Shown: positions 55,361-64,000 of the stretch, piece after piece | Position numbering within the stretch: position 1 is the stretch's first letter | Layout of the letters: each line of letters opens with the position of its first letter | Source: Brachypterus glaber | Lineage: Eukaryota; Arthropoda; Insecta; Coleoptera; Kateretidae | Direction: 5' to 3' | Length of the DNA: 64,000 bases | NCBI GenBank assembly: GCA_958510825.1 | Contig: OY294048.1 | Coordinates: 33,259,026-33,323,025, forward strand | The notes under the pieces: generated by a model | Told to the model about the DNA's origin: nothing | Seen by the model: the letters and a program-made list of their open reading frames with translations, nothing else | Databases searched by the model: none | Position numbers and translations under genes: made by a program

Positions 55361-56204
55361 ATAATTTTACTGCTTTTTCTATCGCTTAAGTCCCAAAAAT
55401 TAAACTTGTCTTATGCAAAACCACATATTAATGTAAAATTGCAATATTACGTTACATCTGAATTTACACAGAATGTATGAATAGTCCTGTATTTTAAAAA
55501 ATGCGAATGGTAGGAATTATCAACGTACGTCCATAGGAAATTGCGCTCACTCTAAAGGAATTCAACAAGAATATCAGCGAACAGAGCGTCGTAAAAAATA
55601 TGTAGAGTCTCATAGGCGCCGTGTTTTGTCATTTCATTTAATTTTTCTGTGATTTGCAAGTGATTTTATAAATATTAATTAGTATGCCACTGGTCAAATC
55701 CACACTACAGCCTGTATAGGGAACTACTTGATACGGACCGCATTCGCATTCTTAAAATGTCACGACTTTATGTGTTTTGGAATGTTAAATTTTTCACTGT
55801 GTAGATAAAATAAAAAAGGGGCATCTGAACCAAAAAGTAAGATTGCGAAAGCTTATTGTATAATCGCTTTAGTGTCGACTGGAATTAAGGATTCGATTCA
55901 GTAAATTTCAAAGGATTCTTTTTAGGATTCTTTTATCAAATATCAAATTAAAAAGTAAATTAAATGAACAGACTTTTCAACGAATTACTCTTAGAAACCG
56001 GGCGACAAATCAAGAAAAGGAAGTTTTTTCCTTTTATAAATTTATACTAAATGTAGCTCTAGATTATGTGGGTCTGAAGTAGGGTATTAAAAAAAACACG
56101 ATTTTTTAAAAATTTCAGGCTGAGTCATGAAAAATGCCATAAACCAAATCAGTGCCAAATTTCAGCTCAAAAAAAAAATACTGCTGCCAACAAAATAAAT
56201 TTTT
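55361..56204. other. No gene recognised
   Basis: AT-rich, with a slightly GC-richer patch at 55500-55620. Nothing supported. Confidence 0.3.
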
Positions 56205-56530
56205 CAACAAAATTTTTTTCGAAGTTCTTTTTTCGTAAAACGAAAAATAAATTGAAAAAAAAATGTTTTTGAAAAAAATTGTTTTAACCCCCTTACCCTC
56301 AATCCGATTTTTACCAAAAACAATCCCAGCCTAGAACTTTGTATAATCAACCTATGGTCCGAATTTGAAGTCTTTAGCCAGAAGCGTTCTTGAGTTATCG
56401 TGGTCATAAATTTCCCGGACACACAGACCGACAGACCGACCGACAGACAGATTTTTTTTTACGGAAATCATATTATTTAGACATAAAAAGTCCAAAAAAA
56501 GTTATAAAAAGACTTTCTTTCCTTAAGGAA
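56205..56530 (+). mobile_element. Family D-related fragment
   Basis: TTTCGTAAAACGAAAAATAA, AACCCCCTTACCCTCAATCC, CGTTCTTGAGTTATCGTGGT and the CAGACCGACAGACCGACCGA run follow the block order of family D, strongly diverged. Confidence 0.5.
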
Positions 56531-56658
56531 AGTAAAAAATGAAAAAAAATATATTTTTTTTTATAAGTAACGATTTTTTTAAACTAATATATCTTGTATA
56601 CAATGAGGGGAAAATACGAGACAATAATAACTCGTACAGGATTTTCTATTGGAACAGT

Positions 56659-56793
56659 ACGAGACTCATATGTCTCGTATATATCCCAACGTATATTTTT
56701 GTATATAAAAAAATGAAAAAAAAAATATACCAGTAAAAAAAATAAATAAATCTATATAATAGAACATTTGTGTACGAGACATATATGTCTCGT
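56659..56793. repeat. Two short palindromes with GAGACATATGTCTC-type core
   Basis: ACGAGACATATATGTCTCGT at 56774-56793 is a perfect 20-base palindrome. ACGAGACTCATATGTCTCGT at 56659-56678 has the same arms with an altered centre. They lie 115 bases apart. Confidence 0.75.
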
Positions 56794-58399
56794 GCGCAGC
56801 GAACGTGTTAAACAAGCAAAATTTGGCATGCAACCAGAAGGGCGCCCTTAGGATTTTTAACATGGGGGATCATATTCTGCTTTACAAAACTATCAATAAA
56901 AAGTTTACCTGGGTGTTATAAAAACTTCACAATTTTTAAATTTATTTGTTGTGTTTTTTCATTTAATAAAAATGTATAACTTTTATGTATTTTTTTTTAC
57001 TTCAAAAATTTTGCCCCACCCCCTTGGATGTTGAAAAGGCTGCGCCTATGAGTGGAACATACTAAGTACCATCACTATTTTGTGGAATGTTTAGTTTTTT
57101 AGAAATCCTAAGTTAAAAATTTTTAGATATTTAAAAGTTTTTTAGAAATAATATTTAAAAGTTTTTTAGAAATCTTAAGGTTTAAAATTTTTCAAATATT
57201 TTAGAATTTATTATGCATTATTTTATCAAATCTATTAATTTATAAATATTATGATACTACATTATTGTTAATCATGTTTAGTGGGTAAAACATCTCAGAA
57301 TTTAGGAAGAAAATTATTTTATAAAACTTCAATTAGACATTAAAATTTGACACATAATATTTAGCGCCGCATAAAAATATTAAATTTTAGCGTTTCCCAG
57401 ACATAGGTTTGCATACAACCTGCACCCTGGGGGCGCGCATTTAAACACCTTCTTCATCTGAGAATTCAAAAAAATAACTGTTATTTTTTTCAATTGAAAG
57501 CAAGATTTTGTACCAAATTTAAGCTCTAAACAATAAAATTAGCCAGCCCCCTCCAAAAATATTATTTTTTTTTTAATTTTCAAATGATTTATAAAGTCAA
57601 TAAATTTTGTTTTTGTACGCACTAAACATTTTCAAAATATCGCGTTTTTTTTTAAATATTCTAGTTGCAGCTTAATTTTTTAATTTTCTCAATTTGGGTA
57701 AGAATTATTGAGTAATAATAATTATTTTGAGACCGACACACAGTGGGCCAGAAATTAAAAAAATGTGACAAAACTCTGAATTTTTGTGTACTTATATTTT
57801 CGATAGCGCTGATTTCGAATATCATAGTAAAAAAATCTGAAAAAAAAAATTCCGCGCCACTAGGGTGGCCACGTGGAACAATTTCATTTTATATTTTCGA
57901 TTTTGCTGAAGTTTGGCATGGGTACTTCATTTAAGGCCCTTTATATGAATCAATACTTAAAAGTTTAAAATATATAGAAAAAGTTAGGGTGGTTCGGCTT
58001 TTAAGATGTTTTCGTAATTAAGCTTGATAATTAGGTTTATATTATTTATTATTTTAAATCAGTATGGATAATTGTTGGTTATCCTCAGTGGCCAAGGGGA
58101 GTACCTTATATTATTTATTATTAACACCTGTTCATAATTAAGCCCCTGAATATGATAAAAAATAAAAAAAAATTTGTGTTTGGGTTATTTTTACCGTGTT
58201 AAAATTGTGGACTGGTTAATTGCAGTGAAAAAAGAAGAAATGACTGTAAAATATATCAAAATATCATTTGTTCTTAGAATTTTAAACATAGTGTAAACTG
58301 TAATGCCAACCCAAAACAAAAATCCCTAAATCAGTCATCAATTTAAATGTAAGTTTTATAAACTTTAGAGCAAAATACAAAAAATTGTATAAAGAACTC
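56794..58399. other. No gene recognised
   Basis: AT-rich repeat-like DNA. GGCATGCAACCAGAAGGGCG (56826) and GCATACAACCTGCACCCTGG (57411) are similar GC-richer spots. The 63-codon frame at 57743-57934 shows no domain. Confidence 0.3.
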
Positions 58400-58496
58400 G
58401 TTTCATAACACGTTTTTAGAGCACTAGTACTTTAGAAAACTCGCCGGCTCGTTTTCTAAACTAGTACTCGTGCGCTAAAAACGTATGTTATGAAAC
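58400..58496. repeat. 97-base imperfect palindrome
   Basis: GTTTCATAACACGTTTTTAG at 58400 pairs with CTAAAAACGTATGTTATGAAAC ending at 58496, with a CGCCGGCTCG centre. Confidence 0.8.
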
Positions 58497-58680
58497 TAGT
58501 ACTTTAATATACTATTATTCTAGTAACAACGTTGCAAAAATAAAATAAAATATATACATATATAAAGGACACAAAATATAAGGTGAAATTTAAAAGGTGT
58601 GTAAGACATTATGAAAGCAAATAAAGACATGGTAACTATATAATACCTTTTTTAGATTTTAAGCTTTCACGGCCATTAAG

Positions 58681-58825
58681 ATATAAAGAACTTTCACTTT
58701 CGGGTTTAGACCGTGTTAATGGATTTTCACTTTCCGACGTTTCGTCTCTTACTACTAGAGACGAAACGTCGGAAAGTGAAAATCCATTAACACGGTCTAA
58801 ACCTGAAAGTGAAAGTTCTTTATAT
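58681..58825. repeat. 145-base near-perfect palindrome
   Basis: ATATAAAGAACTTTCACTTT at 58681 is mirrored to 58825 over arms of about 68 bases with a single mismatch seen (GGG against TGA region near 58703/58803), loop TTACTACT. It contains GACGAAACGTCG, a word also following the hairpin at 25.6 kb. Confidence 0.9.
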
Positions 58826-59728
58826 ATAATACCTTGTTAACAGGCGTCTAGCAATAAAGTAGAATATTAACTAGACATAAAATATTATCTTTAACGTGGT
58901 GAACAAGATTTTATGCTTACAGCTTTTAAAGATTGAATTAATATATGCTTTAATTTAGGCTTTAATATAACAAACATGCTTTACAATTTTGTAATCATCA
59001 AAGACATGTGTCTCGATGTCAAGAAAGAGATAATTGCCTAGTTTCGCGCAAAATTTTAGGGAACACTGTAATGGTAGATATTTTGCGGGTACCAACCCAG
59101 AGCTATCACTTCGTAGCTACGACAAACATCCCAACGCGTTGCCGGCATGATTTTGTGCAAAAATATAACAAAAATCTTATTTTTATGTGAAAAAAAAAGG
59201 GTTTCATAGAGTGAAAAATGTTGACATGTCGTGCAGATTTGCGAATAATTTTCAGATTAATCATAAGTTTTCCGGCAAACGCTGCAACTCTTTCTCTTTC
59301 GATTGGTGCATCCCCTCTATACTTACAGAAGACATCATAAAAATACGAACTGTTTGAATCTAGTGCGTAGTGCTATCAGCACTGCTATGATCACGTGGCT
59401 GTATAATTGACATAGTTTTGTAGAACAGTGTAATTGGAAGGACTATGTTAATTATTCAAAGACAACCTAGCAAGGATCAGGGCCAAGTGTTCTCTACGCT
59501 GTTGGCAGTAACAAGGCCCCCGAGTGTTCGCATAACACCCTGTGCGAGTATCCAATTCCTGTATAATTTATTACCAATATCGTAGCATCGTAAATATTGA
59601 ATTACACCATGAGCAGAAATGAAAAATTTTATATCAATGAATTTGTTTCAGAATTTAATAATTTCGTTTGGAGTTTAAATTTAATTTTACTTGACTCTAT
59701 AGAAATTTTAGTATAAAAGTGCAAGAAA
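58826..59728. other. No gene recognised
   Basis: A GC-richer block at 59450-59560 (AGGGCCAAGTGTTCTCTACG, AAGGCCCCCGAGTGTTCGCA) could be part of a retroelement LTR, but no paired copy is in the window. Confidence 0.3.
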
Positions 59729-60008
59729 ACTGTAACTGTATACTGTTACATGTAACTGAGAATCTGAGATATTAGGTAACTTCATGTATAATAATTTAAC
59801 TTCATGTACAATAATTTAACTTCATGTATAATAATTTAACTTCATGTACAAAAATTTAACTTCATGTATAATAATTTAACTTCATGTACAATAATTTAAT
59901 TTCATGTATAAAAATTTAACTTCATGTACAATAATTTAACTAAGGAAACTGTAACTCTATACTGGTATACAGTATACTGTTACACGTAACTGAGAATGTG
60001 AGATGATA
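59729..60008 (+). repeat. 20-base tandem array with alternating 40-base order, inside a duplication
   Basis: TTAACTTCATGTATAATAAT-type units repeat eight times at 59775-59942. The units alternate strictly between GTATA and GTACA, so the true period is 40 bases. The array is bracketed by related sequences, AACTGTAACTGTATACTGTT (59729) and AACTGTAACTCTATACTGGT (59947), each running to GTAACTGAGAAT.TGAGAT. Confidence 0.9.
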
Positions 60009-60469
60009 ATATACATTTTGATTAATGTCAATAACTTGACAGTTATAGTAAATTCAAGTCCAAGGTGCAGTGTAAGTAAACAAAAGAACTGCGCAAGCGG
60101 CAGCGGGCGCGTGATTTTATTGGTTAAAACACTCGATGTTGAGAGAGTAGGGATGTAGAAAATTAAACAGGTCAGTAAGTGATAACTTGCAGTGAAGCGT
60201 ACAATGCCTTGCAATGGACTGTTATATAGAAATATTTTGTTTTGAGTCCTACCCTGTCACTAAATCCGTTGTACTTATGTGCGTTTGTTTATTACTACTT
60301 CATCTTGAAGTTGAATATACTCTAGTAAGATAACCTCAAACCAAAGCCAGATTTCCCATTGGAAAAATATTATTAGCACGACAAAGAAGGTCCTAGAATG
60401 ACAGAAAGGCTATAATTGATCTATTCACGGTGTATTTTTAATAAAGTAAATAACCTTAAGGGACGATAC
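60009..60469. other. No gene; GC-rich patch
   Basis: GCGCAAGCGGCAGCGGGCGC followed by ATTTTATTGGTT at 60093-60125 is the most GC-rich spot nearby and includes a CCAAT box on the minus strand (ATTGG), so a promoter is possible. The minus-strand 85-codon frame at 59957-60214 overlaps the repeat and is not convincing. Confidence 0.25.
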
Positions 60470-60576
60470 TTCATTAGAAAATATGAAAAAAAGTTCGTAT
60501 AAACATATGTCTTAAAATGCGTCGTAATGGAGCTACATTGAAAGTTGCTTACAGAAAAAAGTTTGGGGCAAAAAAG
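60470..60576 (+). mobile_element. Family Q-related fragment
   Basis: AACATATGTCTTAAAATGCG and CAGAAAAAAGTTTGGGGCAA match arm pieces of the Q foldback with an internal deletion. The retroelement remnant begins immediately after. Confidence 0.6.
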
Positions 60577-61915
60577 ACAACCGACTGGGCAGCCTATGAA
60601 AGAGAACTAGATCGTGGCTTAAGAGAAGAATCAACAGTATTGTGAACATAGAGATTGCTAGCGACTACAGTCGGCGATAATATCAGCCTACGAGTCCAGC
60701 TGTCCACTGAAACCACGCAAGGTTTGTAATAATGTTGAGTGGTGGAACGAGGAACCCTCAGAAATGAGAAAGGACACGAGAAGGCTGTTTAACCATGCAC
60801 ATATAGCAAATCTATCAAGACCTCAAAGAGGGAAACCTGAGGAAGTACTGAAAGGTCAGAAGAAACGCTAGACGTTATGTTAAAAACTCACTTCTCGGGG
60901 TCTGAAAGGAACCGGGACAATGAGGATGACGTACGGACAGAAGGCTTGAGGAGGCCCACCAGGGCAGACTGGAAGCTTGCAACCAAAATAGTGGATGCAA
61001 AAAAGCTTAAATGGGATGTGAATTTATTTAAACCATTTAAGACTGCTAGGAAAGATGGCGTGTTTCCTGCTTTGCTAGACTAGTAGTTAATCTACTTAGG
61101 GCAAGTTTGGCCTTTGGATACATACCGAAGGGCTGGAGGAAGGTGAAGTTTATTTTTCGACCTAAACCAGGCAAGGCAACATATGCTGAATCCAAGGCCT
61201 ACCGACTGAAAAGCCTAATGCCTTTTCTTCTAAAAACATTAGATAAACTGCTTGACAGATACATAAGGGACAAGGTCTTGAAAACAAGACCCTTGCACAG
61301 GCTCCAGTATGCATATCAAGCAGGTAAATCCTGCGAGCTAGCTATACACGAGCTAGCAAAAAGAGCAGAGAGGGCAATTAAAGACAAAGAAATTTGTCTA
61401 GCTGCTCTTTGGACATATGAATCAATAGAAAATGCACTCAACAGACATGGGGTACCAGATACAAGATGTAGATGGGTAATGACCATGCTGAAACCAGAAC
61501 TATTGAGGAATCACTTCAACAATCAATGATAGAAGAGCTGGTCGCGAAAGGATGTCCTCAGGGAGGGGCCACTCCTATGGTGCCCCGTGGTGAACAGTCT
61601 TCTGGAGGAATTGGAGAGACATGGCTTCTATGCTCAGGGATATGCTGATGATATAACGATTCTCGTATGTGGCTCTTAAGTTCATAGAGAATTGATGCAG
61701 AAGAGTGGGACTGTCGGTAAACCACACTTATTCCATTTACCAACAAAAGGAAACTCTCAATTGAGCCTCCAAGGTTATTTGGAACTAAGCTAAAGTTAGT
61801 GGGGCAAGCAAAGTATCTAGGAGTCATCCTAGATAGAAAGTTTTCTTATAAGCCCCATATAACAGAAAAAAAAACAGAGCTATTAGATCACTATGGGCCT
61901 GTAGACGGGGAGCTT
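60577..61915 (+). pseudogene. R1/LOA-like non-LTR ORF2 remnant
   Basis: A reverse-transcriptase ORF broken by frameshifts and stops. In order: TDWAAYERELDRGL; NVEWWNEEPSEMRKDTRRLF (WWN at 60740-60748), typical of the endonuclease-RT linker; then PKGWRKVKFIFRPKPGKATY, LLKTLDKLLDRYIRD, PLHRLQYAYQAGKSCELAIH in the largest open piece (61107-61529); KGCPQGG near 61545; VVNSLLEELERHGFYAQGYA with the catalytic YADD at 61641-61652; and PFTNKRKLSIEPPRLFG to AKYLGVILDRKFSYKPHI. The LDIEGAFDN-type motif is mutated to a short ALWTYESIENAL. Family proteins exceed 1000 residues; here the endonuclease and the C-terminus are missing. Old and inactive. Confidence 0.88.
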
Positions 61916-61920
61916 TTAGT

Positions 61921-62880
61921 TGCATCTGGCTATATTTGATGCGCTGATTTCAGAACCTTTTTCCGTTTCTCTCGATCAGCTCGTTTTTTTGAGGCAAAAA
62001 AAAACACTGTGCGCTATATAGTGTTTCGTCTGCCAGTAGTTGTAGTAAAAAAAAGTTAAGGTCTAATTAATTTATTTTTTGCGGTGGATTGGTTCTCTAT
62101 TAATAGGGCTCTAACCCAAAAGAAAAACGGATTTCAAATATCTTTATTCGATTGTTTTTAATAGGTTTCTAAATTAAAAAAATTAGATTTTTTCGATATA
62201 TTTTGATAAAATTTTTATATAAATACTAAAGATACGACTTTAATTTTTATACGCAATACTAACACATTTGTGCGGATTATAAAAATACAGAAAGTTTTAG
62301 ATTTCATCCATTAAAAAAAATATATTGAAGTATTTTATTTATTTTTAGAAGATAAAAGCAATAAATTATATTTATTATGAAAAAACAAAATGAAAAATTA
62401 AAAAAAAACTTTTTCTCCTTGCTTTAAAACATTAAATAAACATTAAATAATTCAAAATATTGTTCTGCTTTCAATAACTCTCCGTAAAATCTCCGCTACT
62501 GGATTCAATCTAAAACTTTTTTTTATTTTTACAAACCTCAGGTGTGTTAGTGTTTCTTATAAAAATCAGAGCCATATCTTTTGTACATTTATACAAAATT
62601 TTCATGAAAATTTAGCGAAAAAAATCGAAAAAATCAATTTTTTTGAATTTAGAAGCCTATAAAAAATAAACGAATAAAGATATTTGAAATCCGCTTTTTT
62701 TTGGGTTAGAGTCCTATTAAATCCATCGCAAAGAAAAACAAATTAATTAGACCTTAATTATTTTTTTTACTACAACTATAAGCAAAAGAAAACACTCTGC
62801 GCTCTATCTCAAAAAAACGAGCTGATCGAGAAAAACGGATAAAAGTTCCAAAATCAGCGCATCAAATATAGCCAGACGCA
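61921..62880. mobile_element. Foldback element R
   Basis: TGCATCTGGCTATATTTGAT at 61921 pairs with ATCAAATATAGCCAGACGCA ending at 62880. Arms of about 280 bases include TCGATCAGCTCGTTTTTTTG and TTAATTAGACCTTA-type blocks. It cuts the right side of the retroelement remnant. Confidence 0.82.
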
Positions 62881-63517
62881 TCTATGGTCTGTATTTTCAA
62901 GCAAGATAGTAAATTAAAAATAGCACAGTAAATATTTTTACAACAGGTTTGAATAGTATATGTTTGTGTATAGAATATAGTTATGCTTTATAAAATAAAC
63001 TACGCAGTATATTCGCACATCCAATATTCGAATTTGTTTTGAAAATATTCACTGTGCGATTTTTAATTTACTTGCTTGCTTGATGAAATAAACCATAAAA
63101 TGGTTTCGGAAAATCTTTGAGTGTTGCGCAGTGTAATAATTTTTATTTTCTATTTTAGTAGCTGTCTAAAAAATGATTGTGTGCGCCAGGGTCCAAACGA
63201 ATTCTCTGTTGGACTTTTGTGATATTACGACTCGCAAAACGGATTCGACCAGCAAAGACATTATTTCGGCATTTATTTTGTACGGTTCACTCACCGCAGT
63301 AATGAGAAGAATCCAGCGCATGCGCACTGATTTTCTTATTTTTGTTTTGACGTATGCCAAAAGGTTATGTAACATTCTTTTGCAGAATTTTACAAAAATA
63401 TCTACTTTTTTTTGCGAGCTGACAGTTTTTTTTAATTGGCTAAAAGTACTCGCTTTTAATAGTATTTTCGTAAAATTGCGGAATATTCATTAATAAATAT
63501 TTGATTTTTAAAATATA
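62881..63517. other. No gene established
   Basis: 63160-63345 is GC-richer and open in two opposing frames (63173-63493 plus, 63166-63375 minus), neither with a recognisable domain. CCAGCGCATGCGCACTG at 63315 equals the core of the family D end palindrome and also fits an NRF-1/Ewg-type site. Confidence 0.3.
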
Positions 63518-63556
63518 TCGCCTTCTAAATTCTGAAATAACGTATCTAAAAAATGA
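63518..63556 (+). mobile_element. Family AA end fragment
   Basis: TCGCCTTCTAAATTCTGAAA then CGTATCTAAAAAATGA matches the left arm at 36609-36648. Confidence 0.55.
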
Positions 63557-63558
63557 CT

Positions 63559-63775
63559 CCCATTAAAAAAAAAACACCAAACCAGCAAACTACCAAACCA
63601 AACCATTATTAACGTAAACCAACGCCTCCCATAAAAAAAAAACACCAAACCAGCAAACTACCAAACCAAACCATTGTTAACGTAAACCAACGCCTTCCAT
63701 TAAAAAAAAAAACACCAAACCAGCAAACTACCAAACCAAACCATTGTTAACGTAAACCAACGCCCCCATTAAAAA
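63559..63775 (+). repeat. ~69-base tandem repeat, three copies
   Basis: CACCAAACCAGCAAACTACC begins at 63575, 63643 and 63713. Units end GTAAACCAACGCC, and copies differ mainly in the length of an A-run. Confidence 0.95.
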
Positions 63776-64000
63776 AATCAAACAGAAATTCGTGAGTATT
63801 TTAACAATCTTTTGCTATAGATTCTAATAAAAAAACTGGATTTTCCGCACCTAATTATATTCAAGACAGTAAGTTTTAGTAATAAAACCAGAAATCAGTG
63901 AATATAGTTTTTTGTGGACCTGATGCGCACCGTAACCCCACTCAAATTAAACTATTTTATAAAACTAGATCTGCCTAAATGGAAGCCACTTTTGACATCC
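63776..64000. other. Window end, nothing recognised
   Basis: AT-rich sequence without a supported feature. Confidence 0.3.

Noticed and set aside
59763..59945. 20-base repeat array as a CRISPR
   Set aside because: Pure tandem repeat with no unique spacers, in animal DNA.
63166..63493. Two opposing frames of 69 and 106 codons
   Set aside because: Antisense to each other, no domain, no splice support; the GC-richer DNA alone explains the openness.

Overview
The window is AT-rich animal DNA, most likely from an insect with a large, transposon-rich genome. The pointers are PIF/Harbinger, Tc1/mariner and several non-LTR retrotransposon remnants, a very high density of short inverted-repeat (MITE-like) and foldback elements, one candidate 57-base intron with insect-type splice sites, and no operon structure. 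I cannot place the species. I found no tRNA or rRNA gene and no CRISPR array.

Only two host-type genes are supported. One is a single-exon open frame of 687 codons on the + strand (ATG at 52356, stop at 54417-54419). It has a His/Pro/Tyr-rich N-terminus and two globular-looking blocks, and I do not recognise its family. The other is a small two-exon gene (42522-42547 joined to 42605-42848) that would encode an 89-residue protein with a signal peptide. It is visible only when the intron is removed.

Layout: 0-9 kb holds a PIF/Harbinger derivative (1408-2282) keeping the starts of both its proteins, a broken Tc1-like element (2617-3963), a nested foldback element (4022-5071) and an apparently identical tandem duplication of 1384 bases (5494-8266). 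9-16 kb is foldback and hairpin elements, including a perfect 84-base palindrome (14403-14486). 16-22 kb has local tandem repeats and TA-flanked MITEs. 22-36 kb has two Harbinger-type MITEs with 3-base target duplications (22061 and 28009), a 1.47-kb foldback flanked by 86-base direct repeats (23699-25163), two copies of a MITE with internal tandem arrays (27062 and 34803), and nested TA-type MITEs. 36-42 kb is a non-LTR retrotransposon with an intact reverse-transcriptase frame (38296-40041, minus) that seems to have inserted into the (AAT)n tail of a second one. 42-52 kb has the small secreted-protein gene, then more nested foldbacks. 52-55 kb holds the 687-codon gene. 55-64 kb has palindromes, tandem repeats and a decayed R1/LOA-like non-LTR element (60577-61915) followed directly by a foldback (61921-62880).

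The same few repeat families, labelled A to Z, AA and BB below, recur through the window, often inserted in one another, so relative ages can be read from the nesting. Repeat families were found by eye, so outer boundaries without a target duplication are approximate.
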